Positions 26,201-35,050 of a stretch of 64,000 nucleotides of DNA are shown piece by piece. The DNA lies in the NCBI GenBank assembly GCA_965119715.1, contig OZ221969.1, forward strand, positions 186,001 through 250,000, written 5' to 3'. This DNA is from JASBYZ01 sp029983705. Lineage in GTDB: Bacteria; Actinomycetota; Coriobacteriia; Coriobacteriales; JAEZZM01. The notes beneath the pieces are model-generated. The model saw only the letters and a program-made list of their open reading frames with translations. It had not been told where the DNA came from and searched no databases. The position numbers were made by a program, and so were the translations under genes. Position 1 is the first letter of the stretch; each line of letters begins with the position of its first letter.

Positions 26201-26695
26201 CAAAGAGCTGTATCCCATAGAAAGCAAACTGCCAATAAGCTCGCTTAAATCATATTCATGTGCGAGTGATAAGTTTAAAGAACTGAGCGCATCCTTACTT
26301 GGTGGAGCCATCAGACGAAGCAGCGCAGCTGAAGAGCACACCATCACTTTTTGCTCACCCGACACAAGTGCCTCAAGTGCCATGATGCGCTTTGCTACCT
26401 GCTGGGCATCAGAGCCATCTGAATCCCACGGATGGCTCTCACGAGAAGCAAAATGAAGAATCTGATCTCTACCCAAAAAACTTTGCATATTTGCTACAAA
26501 ACGCTTAGCGCTCTCCTCGCCCGGAACTACCACAAGCATAGGACGAGGATTTTCACTATATATTGCAGAAAGCACAAAAGCTCTTGCAGATTGTGCAAGG
26601 CTCAAACTTGCATCAGAGCCTTCTGAGAGTAATTGTAAAATTGTTTGATATGATTTAGCGCTTTGAAGTTGTTTGCTCAGTCGATGTATTAACAT
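23237..26695 (-). CDS. mfd: Transcription-repair coupling factor
   Basis: 1152 residues, the normal length. In order: a UvrB-like N-terminal part that binds UvrA; an RNA-polymerase interaction domain (KPGDYIVHSTHGIAHFTDIVRQE, about 485); superfamily 2 helicase motifs with Walker A GGDVGFGKTEVAMRAAF (about 628), DEEQRFGVGHKE and SATPIPRTMQMA; motif VI QLKGRVGRGRTQAYAYF; and the C-terminal TRCF domain. It removes stalled RNA polymerase at DNA damage and recruits UvrA. The start was not confirmed by a strong Shine-Dalgarno sequence. Confidence 0.97.
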   Translation of the reverse strand: MLIHRLSKQLQSAKSYQTILQLLSEGSDASLSLAQSARAFVLSAIYSENPRPMLVVVPGEESAKRFVANMQSFLGRDQILHFASRESHPWDSDGSDAQQVAKRIMALEALVSGEQKVMVCSSAALLRLMAPPSKDALSSLNLSLAHEYDLSELIGSLLSMGYSSLDGIKGPGTFMHKGDTLEIWPAQDQSPVRLEFFGDELERIRRMIAKTGQTISDLEEVVMYPANELHLTDQAVLTAKKLLYKKAENDEELAHDLERLEERIRFEGIERYLPYLYPDAQSPLAHIHPESLVVLVEPRAFFDDAMRTYEDIEARAKNKGESLDGLYLNPRLLDFGKQQRLSLLSIMRTGTHIDASLTIKRPDIHGKNERLTARLKGLCQDDYVSVLAIPDRAARENYELTLSDEGIPFERNLMADEKDQLKRDGSFKRLSRGIVSITDAPIASGMLIPEASLAIISIGDLASSHAKRRRQSNIDITDITFPFKPGDYIVHSTHGIAHFTDIVRQEVGGFERDYFLLEYAQGDKLYVPLEQVDKLTRFIGPNSDKPRLTRLNTSDWTRVSNKARKSAKKLAFDLVDLYTRRSTLKGFKYSPDTSWQREMEEAFPYEPTKDQINAIADIKADMESDKPMDRLLGGDVGFGKTEVAMRAAFKAVQDDKQVMVLCPTTILAQQHFETFFERFAPFDIEVEVLSRFRTPAQQRRALEGFANGSVSVLIGTHRLLSNDVNPKDLGLVIIDEEQRFGVGHKEQLKTLREQLDVLTLSATPIPRTMQMAMSGVREMSLIKTPPQNRLPVKVHVGEWDEDLVGLAIRHEIQRGGQVYYVSNRVKTIEDAADKITKAAPEARVGIAHGQMSERELEKVMESFAVHEIDVLLATTIIESGIDNPHTNTLIIEDSQRLGLAQLYQLKGRVGRGRTQAYAYFMFPEGESLTQTAFNRLTAIEEFQELGSGMDIAMRDLEIRGAGSLMGAEQSGNLSSVGFDLFTQMLGDAVAEARGEGETQTREVAVNLSVDYFLSEEYIPEADKRVKAYRKLASAQNLEQLDKLEEELKSNYGELEQAALNLLNRERIKIRASRLGVSSIALVGGKLVFLDIEIDSALKERLRKQGAIYYPKTKKLQIPYKKDKDELLEFALSILASVGGSDEEALEKEDDED

Positions 26696-26756
26696 TCAAT
26701 TTCTTTCATTTGTTACTATAAACACACTACTAATGTATCAGTTGGGGAGGATTTAC

Positions 26757-27437
26757 ATGGCGAGAGAATCTCTTGCATCTAAAAAAGCACGGGCCACAGA
26801 GGCTGTTAAACGCATTGACCAGCGCTACCCGGGAAAAGCTATCCTACTTAACCACGAAAATCCATACCAACTATTAATTGCCGTTTTACTTTCTGCTCAA
26901 ACAACTGACAAGCAGGTAAATAAGGTCACGCCAACACTCTTTGCACATTATCCAAGTCCTATAGATTTAGCGCAAGCACCCCTTGAAGATATTGAGCAAA
27001 TCATTAAAAGTCTTGGATTTTATAAAACAAAGGCAAGACATGCGAAAGAGTGTGCTCAGCAACTGGTTGCAGAACATGGCGCAGAGGTACCTCAAACCAT
27101 GGAAGAGCTCACTGCCCTTGCGGGTGTAGGCAGAAAAACTGCAAATATAGTCCTCAATATGGCATTTGGCATTGTAGAGGGTATTGCTGTTGACACCCAC
27201 GTGTTTAGAATTGCTACAAAACTTAAGCTCACCAACAAGAAAACTCCAGCACAAGCAGAGTATGACTTACTTAAAGTTATACCTGAGCAGTACTGGACAA
27301 GCGTAAACTACCAATGGGTTCAGTTTGGCAGAGAGGTCTGTGACGCAAAAAATCCTCACTGCGATATATGTCCTCTGGTTGAAATTTGTCCAAGCGCTTT
27401 TAGAAAGCCAAAAGCTAAACGAAGAGCTTCAAAATAA
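26757..27437 (+). CDS. nth: Endonuclease III
   Basis: 226 residues from the ATG at 26757, with GGGGAGG 6 bases upstream; a longer frame from 26673 lacks support. The helix-hairpin-helix is LAGVGRKTANIVLN with the catalytic Lys, followed by the catalytic Asp in VDTHVFRIATKL. The C-terminal cysteines (CDAKNPHCDICPLVEICP) bind the 4Fe-4S cluster. It removes oxidised pyrimidines and cuts the abasic site. It converges with the DUF554 gene and overlaps it by 23 bp. Confidence 0.97.
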   Translation: MARESLASKKARATEAVKRIDQRYPGKAILLNHENPYQLLIAVLLSAQTTDKQVNKVTPTLFAHYPSPIDLAQAPLEDIEQIIKSLGFYKTKARHAKECAQQLVAEHGAEVPQTMEELTALAGVGRKTANIVLNMAFGIVEGIAVDTHVFRIATKLKLTNKKTPAQAEYDLLKVIPEQYWTSVNYQWVQFGREVCDAKNPHCDICPLVEICPSAFRKPKAKRRASK

Positions 27438-28167
27438 AGGCAGCTGCTACGACCAAAATAATTGAAGGAAGCATTGGCATAATTGGAATCTCTTTATAGC
27501 CAAGCATATTAAATCCAATGCCCATGATCATCACGCCTCCAACTGCTCCAATTCCTGCAACCATATCAGGAGAAATAAAGGGAGCAAGAAGGCTTGCAAA
27601 AATTACGATAAGACCTTGGTAGACCAGTACCGAAAGAGCTGAGAGTGCAACTCCCCAGCCTAAGGCTGCCGCCAATATAAGGGCTGTTGCACCGTCAAGT
27701 GCTGCTTTTAAAAAGAGTGTTGAATGATCGCCAAGACCTGCTTGAATTGATCCGAGCACACCCATAGCTCCCGCACAAAAGATAACTGAGGCAGCTACAA
27801 AGCCTGAGGCAAAACTTGATTTCTCTCCTTCTGCAAGTTCACTCGTTACTGATTTGGCTTGTTTAGAAAATTTGCGCTCAAAAAATACTCCAATATTGTA
27901 CATACCTTCTTGAAGTTTTAAGTAAACACCAAAAATAGTACCTATAACCAAGGCAAATACAAGTACGATACTTGAAAAATCACCGTAGACACCTTGAGAC
28001 ATCTTTGACATACCATCAAGCGCCATTTGTATTCCTATAACTAAAATCATAAGACCAAGAGCTTTAAAGGTCGTATCTTTAAGCTTTTCTGTAAAAATTT
28101 TTCCTAAAAATTTACCTACTACCGTAAACAGCAAAATTGCAAGCGCATTTAACAGTACACCGAGCAC
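27415..28167 (-). CDS. DUF554 membrane protein
   Basis: About 250 residues from the GTG at 28167, which has GGAGGG just upstream and gives the usual DUF554 beginning (LGVLLNALAIL). The track-like alternative TTG at 28179 overlaps that Shine-Dalgarno. Six to seven hydrophobic helices rich in Gly/Ala are visible, with the conserved CAGAMGVLGSIQAGLGDHSTLFLKAALDG region. The family is predicted to be an integral membrane protein, with transport suspected but no substrate known. Confidence 0.85.
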   Translation of the reverse strand: MLGVLLNALAILLFTVVGKFLGKIFTEKLKDTTFKALGLMILVIGIQMALDGMSKMSQGVYGDFSSIVLVFALVIGTIFGVYLKLQEGMYNIGVFFERKFSKQAKSVTSELAEGEKSSFASGFVAASVIFCAGAMGVLGSIQAGLGDHSTLFLKAALDGATALILAAALGWGVALSALSVLVYQGLIVIFASLLAPFISPDMVAGIGAVGGVMIMGIGFNMLGYKEIPIMPMLPSIILVVAAAFILKLFV

Positions 28168-28226
28168 AAATCCCTCCAATTAATTTAATTGATTTGTGAG
28201 ATTATATCCGATATTTTGATAATTAG

Positions 28227-29435
28227 TTAGCGCGATAAAACATACCAAACGAGGCTAATATCCTGAGGGTTTTTATGATTTGGATCGTATTCACAGATAA
28301 GATAGTAGTTTCCCTCGTATTTTAGGCTAGATATTTTTGCTCCCTGCTGGTGTGCGCTATAGGGTTGCTCAAAAAAGAGGGCATAGGTATTTTTGGGGAC
28401 TGGCAGCTGTATACGCTGTAAGTGGCTTACCTCATTATCCTTAGGCGCCTTAAATCTTACCTCCCCATAGTTTTCTGGGCTAAGGTAGAGTCCATCTAAA
28501 CTTCCGCTGAGCTCTTTGGCACTCACACGATTTACATCAAGTGTTTTCGCCTGAACATTTTCTGCCGTAAGTTCTTTTACATGAGAGATAAACTGAGCAG
28601 AGAGATCTTGTACTATCCCTCGTTTAGCCGAGAGCTCCTCAAAGTAGTTTTGTGTATCACTATCTCGTGAGGCGATATACTCCGCAAGTTTTTGAACTTT
28701 CTTATCAAGTTCTTCAGTTTTTGAATTAAGTTGCGTTTTGAGCTCCTCTATAACGTTACTTTTCACTTCTGATCTAGCACCTTGCTTATCCTGATTTTTT
28801 ACCACCAGCTTATCTACGCTTAAGGTGCCAATATGAGCTTGTTTTGCTGATATGCTCTGAGCAGCTGAAAGCTCTCCTACCTCGACCGTATTAAGTGTGG
28901 CTACAGGCGCGCTCAAATGAGCAGCGCTTAACTCCCCCGCCTCATTAACAGAAAAATTATTAGCACTAAAACTTGGCGCACTAATGTTTTGCAATACCTG
29001 AAGACTTTGCGCACGTAGTGAACCTTGGGTCGTAATGTCAGAACTTACATTTAACGTGCTAAATATAGAAACACTATCTTTGGAAGGATCCGCTTCCATG
29101 AGCACTCGTCTATCATCAGGGTATGAGACGACTAGTCTTCCTTGAGACATAAGCGCAAGCCCATTTTTCTCACGAGATATTAAGGATTCAGCCTCACCCT
29201 GCTTGAGCTTTAAGTTGTTAATCTCTTGATTAATTTTTTCTTCTTGTGTCTCTAAAGATTTAATGCGACGTGCAGTATCTTGCATGTCTTGTGCAAAGGC
29301 TTTATTTGATTTTTCTAGAGCAAGGCTCTGTTTTTGAGCTGTATCTGTACTCTCCTCATTACTTGTCCCGCCACATCCAGCAAGTGTTAACAAGAAAAAC
29401 AAAAAGCTCAGTAGTACTATAAGATGCCTATGCAT
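28227..29435 (-). CDS. Lipoprotein with coiled coil and beta-repeat region
   Basis: About 402 residues from the ATG at 29435. A signal peptide ends in the lipobox LTLAGC. A coiled coil (about 35-90, rich in Glu/Lys/Gln) is followed by repeated short units containing LSA (SFSANNFSVNEAGELSAAHLSA, VEVGELSAAQSISA, AHIGTLSVDKL), which look like a beta-helix or stalk repeat. A second coiled coil and a C-terminal beta-rich domain follow. The organisation resembles surface stalk or tail-fibre-like proteins. The specific function is not recognised. It is divergent from the trigger-factor-like gene. Confidence 0.7.
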   Translation of the reverse strand: MHRHLIVLLSFLFFLLTLAGCGGTSNEESTDTAQKQSLALEKSNKAFAQDMQDTARRIKSLETQEEKINQEINNLKLKQGEAESLISREKNGLALMSQGRLVVSYPDDRRVLMEADPSKDSVSIFSTLNVSSDITTQGSLRAQSLQVLQNISAPSFSANNFSVNEAGELSAAHLSAPVATLNTVEVGELSAAQSISAKQAHIGTLSVDKLVVKNQDKQGARSEVKSNVIEELKTQLNSKTEELDKKVQKLAEYIASRDSDTQNYFEELSAKRGIVQDLSAQFISHVKELTAENVQAKTLDVNRVSAKELSGSLDGLYLSPENYGEVRFKAPKDNEVSHLQRIQLPVPKNTYALFFEQPYSAHQQGAKISSLKYEGNYYLICEYDPNHKNPQDISLVWYVLSR

Positions 29436-29650
29436 TAGACCTATTCCTCTCAATATTTATGTGATAGAGAAGACTATAAAGAAAATGAAAGAGCTCTAAG
29501 AGGGTCATTAGCTGGCTCTTTAGTAAGGCTTAAGCTTCTTTTAAATTTTCTTTTTACTGTGAATGTGGCTGCTTTATATATTTTTTAAGAGTCCTTGGGT
29601 ATGCAGTATGTAATGTGACAAAAATCGAAATCGATTTATAGGAGAAGCAC

Positions 29651-30634
29651 TTGTCTAGCTTAAATAAAACTGACGCACTACAAATGCCTGATGGAAACTA
29701 TAGGTTTAGCCTTTCAAGCTACGAGCCACTCAAAGTAGTTTTACCAAAACAAACGGTAACTAAGCCAGAGGTTGACAGACAGCTTGAAGAGCTTGCTTAC
29801 AGAACAGCAGATACCAAGCCTATTGAGCCAAGACAGGCGCGCTTGGGAGATATAGTTATCCTAAAACTTGAGACTCATAAGGGTGAGGTGGCTGTAGACC
29901 AGCTTACCGGTGAAAATTTTGGTCTTGAGCTTGGAGTAGGTGCGATTGCACAAAACTTTGAAGATGCAGTATGCAAGCTATCACCAGGTGAAAGCACTAC
30001 CGTTACGCACCTCACCCAAGGACTTGGTGAAGTTACTTCAAAAATTGAGCTCCAAGAGATTAGAGAACGCATTATTCCAGCTATCAATGATATATGGGTG
30101 GCTAAGCACTTTGAGGATGTAAAAACCGTTCCAGATCTTGCGGATAAAATCGAAAAAGAAATGGTTCAGTACCTTCGTGAAGAAGCCCTTCGTCAAGCTC
30201 CTATTAAAGTAGCTGATGATCTTGCAGAAAGACTTGAACAGCGCGTTCCACAAGAGCTTTTAGAAAAGGGATACAAAGACTTTAGAGCAAACTTTGAAGC
30301 CATGCTTCAAATGCAGGGACTTACCCGTGAGCAGTTTATGTGCATGCAAGGCGTAAGCGAAGAAGAGCTTGCAGAGCAAGAAAAAGAAGAAGCTAAGCGT
30401 GCGGTAGAACAAAGCTGCGCTCTTGGTGCCCTTGCTGACCATAATAAGACTGAAATTAAAGATGAAGAAATTGCTCAATACCTTGGCATAAATTCTGAGG
30501 CTCAAGATCAATTTTTAGAAGCTATTAAAAAAGACGGCAGCTATGCTGAGGCTAAAGAATCTGCACGCAGAAATAAAGCTATGCATGACTTTACTGAAGC
30601 ATCAGAAATAGTATTTGAGGGCGATGAGGCTTAA
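29651..30634 (+). CDS. Trigger factor-related protein lacking the ribosome-binding domain
   Basis: 327 residues from a TTG with TAGGAG upstream; full trigger factor is about 430-450. The start (YEPLKVVLPKQTVTKPEVDRQLEELAYRTAD) aligns with the segment that follows the N-terminal domain in trigger factor. It is followed by the FKBP-like peptidyl-prolyl isomerase part (GDIVILKLE, LGVGAIAQNFEDAVCKLSPGE) and the helical C-terminal chaperone arms (about 150-327). The ribosome-docking GFRxGKxP helix is absent. It may act as a free chaperone. It overlaps the next gene tail to tail by 4 bp. Confidence 0.8.
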   Translation: MSSLNKTDALQMPDGNYRFSLSSYEPLKVVLPKQTVTKPEVDRQLEELAYRTADTKPIEPRQARLGDIVILKLETHKGEVAVDQLTGENFGLELGVGAIAQNFEDAVCKLSPGESTTVTHLTQGLGEVTSKIELQEIRERIIPAINDIWVAKHFEDVKTVPDLADKIEKEMVQYLREEALRQAPIKVADDLAERLEQRVPQELLEKGYKDFRANFEAMLQMQGLTREQFMCMQGVSEEELAEQEKEEAKRAVEQSCALGALADHNKTEIKDEEIAQYLGINSEAQDQFLEAIKKDGSYAEAKESARRNKAMHDFTEASEIVFEGDEA

Positions 30635-32736
30635 CGCGCAAGCCCGCTTTGTTTAAGCTGAGCTATATGCTCTTGGGCGTAGCTCAGCTCTGCTGGTCTT
30701 TGGTTCTTATCAGCTAGTTGTTCTAGATTTTTCCACGCTGCAATATATCTCTCATCAAGTTCTGCTGCCTGTTTGGCGACCTCAAGAGCCTTATCGCTCT
30801 GACCATTAATATCAAGTGCAATAGAATACTGAATCAAAAGCGCTACACCGTAGGGCACGCGCTCAAGCTCTTTCTCGCTCGTTTCAAGTGCAGCTTTTGC
30901 CGCCTTAGCAGTAGACGGACCACCTTGACGAGCAATATCGTTATAGAGAGAAACTAAGAACACGTAGTTATCGTATTCATAAGGAGTAAATTCAATAGCG
31001 CTCAGCAAGGATTTTTCTGCAGAAAGCTGGGCTGCATGAAGCTCATTTGCCAAGTGCGAATTGAGAGCTGCCGCCCTACCCTGCTCCTCTTTTATCTCAT
31101 TAAAGGCTGCTCTTCTGTCTCCATACCAGTTGTAATAGGCAATACCTGCCTGGGTTTTATAGTAATCATTGTGAGGGTTAAGCTTAATTGCCTCTTCAAT
31201 TTGTTCAGCCTTAAAAATATTGCTTTTTCTGCTTGCCTGTAAAAATATGTGATCTGCATAAAAGGTCTTGATGGTCTGAATATAGCCAAAACAGCTGAAT
31301 ACAAATATTAGTATGAGCACTCCTGCCTTTAAGGCGTTAGTCAGCTTTGGATAGTTTGAACTTTCAAGCGCTTTCAGGCGAGATGAGCCATAACCTGCAA
31401 GTATCGCACTAAAAAGATATAAAAATGAGGTAGTGCCTGTGAGCGACAAGCCAAAAAACATATCAACAAGATATGCGCAAACTGCAGCAACCACTGCACA
31501 AACGCCAAAGTTTTCTTGCGCATGTTCCTTAGAGTTAAAGTGCAGGTGTGCGTATATAAGCGATGCAATAAAGAAGGCGTACGCAAGTAAGGTTCCAGGT
31601 ATTCCTACCCCGGCACTCAGTTGTAAAGGATAGTTATGTGCGTTGTCAGCTACCGATAAAGCGCCTGCTGCCTGGGCATATTCTGGAAGCTTATACATAG
31701 GAAAAATGAGCCTAAAACTATCTGCTCCCCAGCCAAAAAGTGGCCTATCCTTTATTGCTTCAAGCGCGCTTGCACCAATCATAGAGCGGGTAGATGCTGA
31801 GCCTGAACCACTAAAGGCAGAAATAATTCTCGAGGCTACATTGGTTGCGCTGTCACCAAGCACACTTGAAACTATCATGACGAGTATTAGAGCAGCAGCA
31901 ATAAGGGCGATAAATACCTTATCGACCTTAGTCAAGCTAATCTTGCACCTTAAAGCAAGTACGCAAACCGTAACTACTCCCACAAAGGCGCCAAGCCAAG
32001 CTCCGCGCGTAAAGGTTACCAGGCACACAAGAGCAAATAATAGAAATAAAAGCCAATAGACTATTTTTTCTACTCTGTGTTTAGAAGAAAGTGCAAAGGC
32101 AAAAGCAATGCTTAAGGGCATTACAATAAATGAGCCGAGCATATTTGGGTTTCCATACATAGCAAATGCTCGCCTTGACTCAAAACCTAAAGAGCCCCAA
32201 GAAATTGGATCAAGCTGTAAAAACTGTGCAAAGCCATAGCTTGCAACAAAAAATGATGAGACTAAAAAGGTCTTGAGCACCAAATTAAGCCGCGAGCGCC
32301 TGTCAACCAGTTGAAGTGCTACAAAAGCCAAAAGCGCATAATCAATAAAGACAAGCGTACCCTCATACCTTCTGTACTTTCCAAAAAATGAGAGGTCCTT
32401 ATCGATAGCGCAAAGATTACTTATAAGTGCCCACACTATAAAGAGGATAAGTAGTATAAAAACTGGGCTCACCCTTATTTTTGTTTTTTCAAAGAGAATA
32501 GAAACTGAAATACCTAAAAATGCAGTATATACAAATACTTCCAGCACAGTCTTTTTTACTAAATCAAACTGGTCGTAGCTAATTGAACCAAGAGAACCAA
32601 GGCCAATAAGGGTAAAATTGCCAAAAGCTATTGGCACAAATAAACAGACTGCTAAAAGACATATCCATGCGAGTCGCTCTCCCCACTTATATGGTAGAGC
32701 TAAGAGACTTGAAATGCTTGGCTTGCTCTCTTGCAT
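30631..32736 (-). CDS. O-antigen ligase/Wzy-like membrane protein with TPR tail
   Basis: 701 residues. About 11-12 transmembrane helices occupy residues 15-450. The periplasmic loop carries RPLFGWGADSFRLIFP and DNAHNYPLQLSAGVGIPG, the Wzy_C signature of O-antigen ligases and polymerases. The C-terminal ~200 residues contain TPR-like helical pairs (about 510-690). These enzymes transfer or polymerise lipid-linked glycans on the outer face of the membrane. In a Gram-positive host a role in surface polysaccharide or protein glycosylation is more likely than lipopolysaccharide. No glycosyltransferase cluster is beside it. Confidence 0.85.
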   Translation of the reverse strand: MQESKPSISSLLALPYKWGERLAWICLLAVCLFVPIAFGNFTLIGLGSLGSISYDQFDLVKKTVLEVFVYTAFLGISVSILFEKTKIRVSPVFILLILFIVWALISNLCAIDKDLSFFGKYRRYEGTLVFIDYALLAFVALQLVDRRSRLNLVLKTFLVSSFFVASYGFAQFLQLDPISWGSLGFESRRAFAMYGNPNMLGSFIVMPLSIAFAFALSSKHRVEKIVYWLLFLLFALVCLVTFTRGAWLGAFVGVVTVCVLALRCKISLTKVDKVFIALIAAALILVMIVSSVLGDSATNVASRIISAFSGSGSASTRSMIGASALEAIKDRPLFGWGADSFRLIFPMYKLPEYAQAAGALSVADNAHNYPLQLSAGVGIPGTLLAYAFFIASLIYAHLHFNSKEHAQENFGVCAVVAAVCAYLVDMFFGLSLTGTTSFLYLFSAILAGYGSSRLKALESSNYPKLTNALKAGVLILIFVFSCFGYIQTIKTFYADHIFLQASRKSNIFKAEQIEEAIKLNPHNDYYKTQAGIAYYNWYGDRRAAFNEIKEEQGRAAALNSHLANELHAAQLSAEKSLLSAIEFTPYEYDNYVFLVSLYNDIARQGGPSTAKAAKAALETSEKELERVPYGVALLIQYSIALDINGQSDKALEVAKQAAELDERYIAAWKNLEQLADKNQRPAELSYAQEHIAQLKQSGLAR

Positions 32737-32758
32737 AAATCACTTTCTCGATAATAAT

Positions 32759-32794
32759 AAATAAGTCCACCGCCATAGTGGCAGTGGACTTATT
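32759..32794 (-). terminator. Intrinsic terminator of the rubrerythrin gene
   Basis: AATAAGTCCAC and GTGGACTTATT form a perfect 11-bp stem; on the minus strand a T-rich tract (TATTATTATT) follows. Confidence 0.75.
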
Positions 32795-32818
32795 GTAACA
32801 GTCTATAAGGTTTATAAC

Positions 32819-33358
32819 TTAGTACTGTACACAGTTAATTACAAAGTGTGACTTTGGATGTGAGCAAACTGGGCAAATCTCTGGAGGGGTTGCGCCAACA
32901 TGTAAGTGTCCGCATACGTTACACTTCCATACGGTTGACTCATCGCGCTTAAAAATCTCACCCTTGTCAAGGCGGTCAATAATGCGGTTGTAGCGATCCT
33001 CATGATGTGCCTCAACCTGGCCTACAACGTCAAATCTGCAAGCAATCTCATCAAATCCCTCTTCACGAGCAACCTTTGCAAACTCTGGATACATTTCATT
33101 GGTCTCATAATTTTCACCAGCAGAAGCATCCTTAAGGTTGGTCATGGTATCAGGAATCTTATCACCATGTAAGTACTTGAACCAAATCTTAGCGTGCATT
33201 ACCTCGTTAGATTTGGTCTCGTTAAAAATGTTTTGAATACCCACATAACCGTCTTTTTTAGCTTGATCAGCATAGAATCCGTACTTGGTTGCTGCTTGTG
33301 ACTCCCCAGCGAAAGCAGCTTCAAGATTCTTTTTTGTTTGTGACTCGTTGAATTCCAT
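32819..33358 (-). CDS. rbr: Rubrerythrin
   Basis: About 179 residues from the ATG at 33358 with GGGAG upstream. The N-terminal four-helix domain has the diiron Glu/His ligands (AFAGESQAATKY, ETKSNEVMHAKIWFKY, EVAREEGFDEIA, EAHHEDRY). A rubredoxin domain with CNVCGH and CPVCSHPKSHF ends the protein. It reduces hydrogen peroxide in anaerobes. It is a monocistronic unit bounded by a terminator. Confidence 0.97.
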   Translation of the reverse strand: MEFNESQTKKNLEAAFAGESQAATKYGFYADQAKKDGYVGIQNIFNETKSNEVMHAKIWFKYLHGDKIPDTMTNLKDASAGENYETNEMYPEFAKVAREEGFDEIACRFDVVGQVEAHHEDRYNRIIDRLDKGEIFKRDESTVWKCNVCGHLHVGATPPEICPVCSHPKSHFVINCVQY

Positions 33359-33537
33359 CAACAACTCCCTTTCTCTCCAACAAAACCTTATGCTGTTTTG
33401 TATGCGATTTACATACTAACACATTCCAAACAATTAATAATCGTTCCCACTTTTATAATTTTTTTGGACTGAATTTGCGCACGTTCAATTCTATACCCTT
33501 TTACGAGCTAAATAACAGAATGTTCTATCGAAATTAG

Positions 33538-34446
33538 CTATTTTGACAGATAGTTCAGATTTGATTTTTTGACAAAACCTTCACGAATGAGTTCATCAAG
33601 AATTTCTTTAATATACTCATCACTTAGGCTCTCTCTGTCGTGCTCTCTCTCAAATGTATTGAGTGAGTAAGCCAGTTCAGAAAAGCTAATCTCCTCACTT
33701 GTACTCAGTATTTGTTTGAGTAAAAAAGAACGCTTTTGTCTGTGTGAGCCCTCAAACTTACTTTGGGTCGCATGATGCTTAGAGCGTCTTGAAGGGTTTG
33801 GCATAATTAACTTTAAATGTGCTCCGTAGTCTAAAAAGGCATAGTAATAAGAGCGGTAATTATCTTGAGGGAGACAGAGTGCAAGAACTTGATAAAGCTC
33901 TTCATCGCTCACTTGATCTTGATCTGTAAAAAACTCATGCAAGAGCACTGAGCGTACGTTAGTTTCTAAATAAAGAGAGGGCTTATCGTAGGCAAAAGCT
34001 ACGATACCTGCGGCGGTGGCTGGGCCTATACCGGGAAGCGCTTCAAGCTCTAAGACCTCATCTGGCATCTTGCCTGACGTATGTTCACTAATATAATCTG
34101 CAGCGCGCTTTAGCATCAAAGCTCTTCGGTTATAGCCTAAACCTTGCCACAACTGAAGTACCTCAGCTTGAGATGCGCTTGCAAGTGCATCTACCGTAGG
34201 AAAAAGCTCAAGCCAAGTTTCCCAGCGCTCTAACACACGCGAAACCTGTGTTTGCTGGAGCATTACCTCTGAAATCCAGATAGCATAGGGATCTCTCGTG
34301 TTTCTCCAAGGCAAATCACGATAAAGTTCCTGTCCTTTTGAAAACAGGAGCTCATTAAATTGTTTAGCCTGTGTAATAGGAAAGCCTGTCTGAAGGGATA
34401 GCTCTTCTTTAGAGAGTTCTAGAAGTTTTTGATGCTTCTTAGTCAT
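33538..34446 (-). CDS. mutY: MutY-like adenine glycosylase without iron-sulfur cluster
   Basis: About 302 residues from the ATG at 34446, overlapping the end of the Rrf2 gene by 8 bp. The HhH-GPD core has MLQQTQVSRVLERW with the catalytic Glu region and LPGIGPATAAGIVAF. The four cysteines of the 4Fe-4S loop are missing; the region instead reads NPSRRSKHHATQSKFEGSHRQKR. The usual D-G-N motif of the catalytic Asp is replaced by LETNVRSV. There is no C-terminal NUDIX-like domain. Clusterless MutY relatives are known in several anaerobes; A-to-8-oxoG specificity is inferred. Confidence 0.8.
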   Translation of the reverse strand: MTKKHQKLLELSKEELSLQTGFPITQAKQFNELLFSKGQELYRDLPWRNTRDPYAIWISEVMLQQTQVSRVLERWETWLELFPTVDALASASQAEVLQLWQGLGYNRRALMLKRAADYISEHTSGKMPDEVLELEALPGIGPATAAGIVAFAYDKPSLYLETNVRSVLLHEFFTDQDQVSDEELYQVLALCLPQDNYRSYYYAFLDYGAHLKLIMPNPSRRSKHHATQSKFEGSHRQKRSFLLKQILSTSEEISFSELAYSLNTFEREHDRESLSDEYIKEILDELIREGFVKKSNLNYLSK

Positions 34447-34939
34447 GTAAAGTTGAGCAACCCTGGCACGGTACGTGATGCATCTTCTCAGGAGTGAAAG
34501 CGTCTTCTTTAGCAAGCTCGCTTGAGATACTTGGACTCTTTGCGCCGTCAACCAAGTCCTGGATTGTTACCGATGAAAGATAATTTTTTAAGAGTTTGTC
34601 TGCTCCCACCCAAACATGATGAAACTCGCAAGCTTTTTCTCTTGGGCAATAATCCTTCTCACGTGCACAAACCGCTACGCTAATTGGTCCTTGAACAGAC
34701 TCAACAAGCTCAAGCATGGTTACCTTTGATGGGTCAATATTTAAAAGCATGCCACCACTAGCACCGCGCTGGGAAGTAATTATTCCTGATAATACAAGAT
34801 CATGCTGGATAGAGCGGGCAAATGAATATGGTACGTCATATTCTTCAGCTGCAGTTTTAACTGAGAGCGGCTCACCTTGTGACCTAACTAAGCCAGAAAT
34901 TAAGCGCACCGCATAATCAGTTCTACGAGTGATTTCCAT
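34439..34939 (-). CDS. Rrf2-family transcriptional regulator
   Basis: About 166 residues from the ATG at 34939. A winged helix starts at MEITRRTDYAVRLISGL, with the wing in GIITSQRGASGGMLL. Three cysteines follow (CAREKDYCPREKAC, about 92-105), a spacing close to that which holds an iron-sulfur cluster in IscR/NsrR. It may sense iron-sulfur status or redox stress. It overlaps the MutY-like gene, whose product lacks a cluster, so the two are probably cotranscribed. The operator is not identified. Confidence 0.85.
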   Translation of the reverse strand: MEITRRTDYAVRLISGLVRSQGEPLSVKTAAEEYDVPYSFARSIQHDLVLSGIITSQRGASGGMLLNIDPSKVTMLELVESVQGPISVAVCAREKDYCPREKACEFHHVWVGADKLLKNYLSSVTIQDLVDGAKSPSISSELAKEDAFTPEKMHHVPCQGCSTLHD

Positions 34940-35050
34940 AGCCCATCCCATCATTAATGTTACTTTATGTCAGCAGTATCATTTAATAATTTAGCATATA
35001 TAAAATTGCATGTGAATAATGTAGCCTAAATTCACACTCTATTTATGTGA

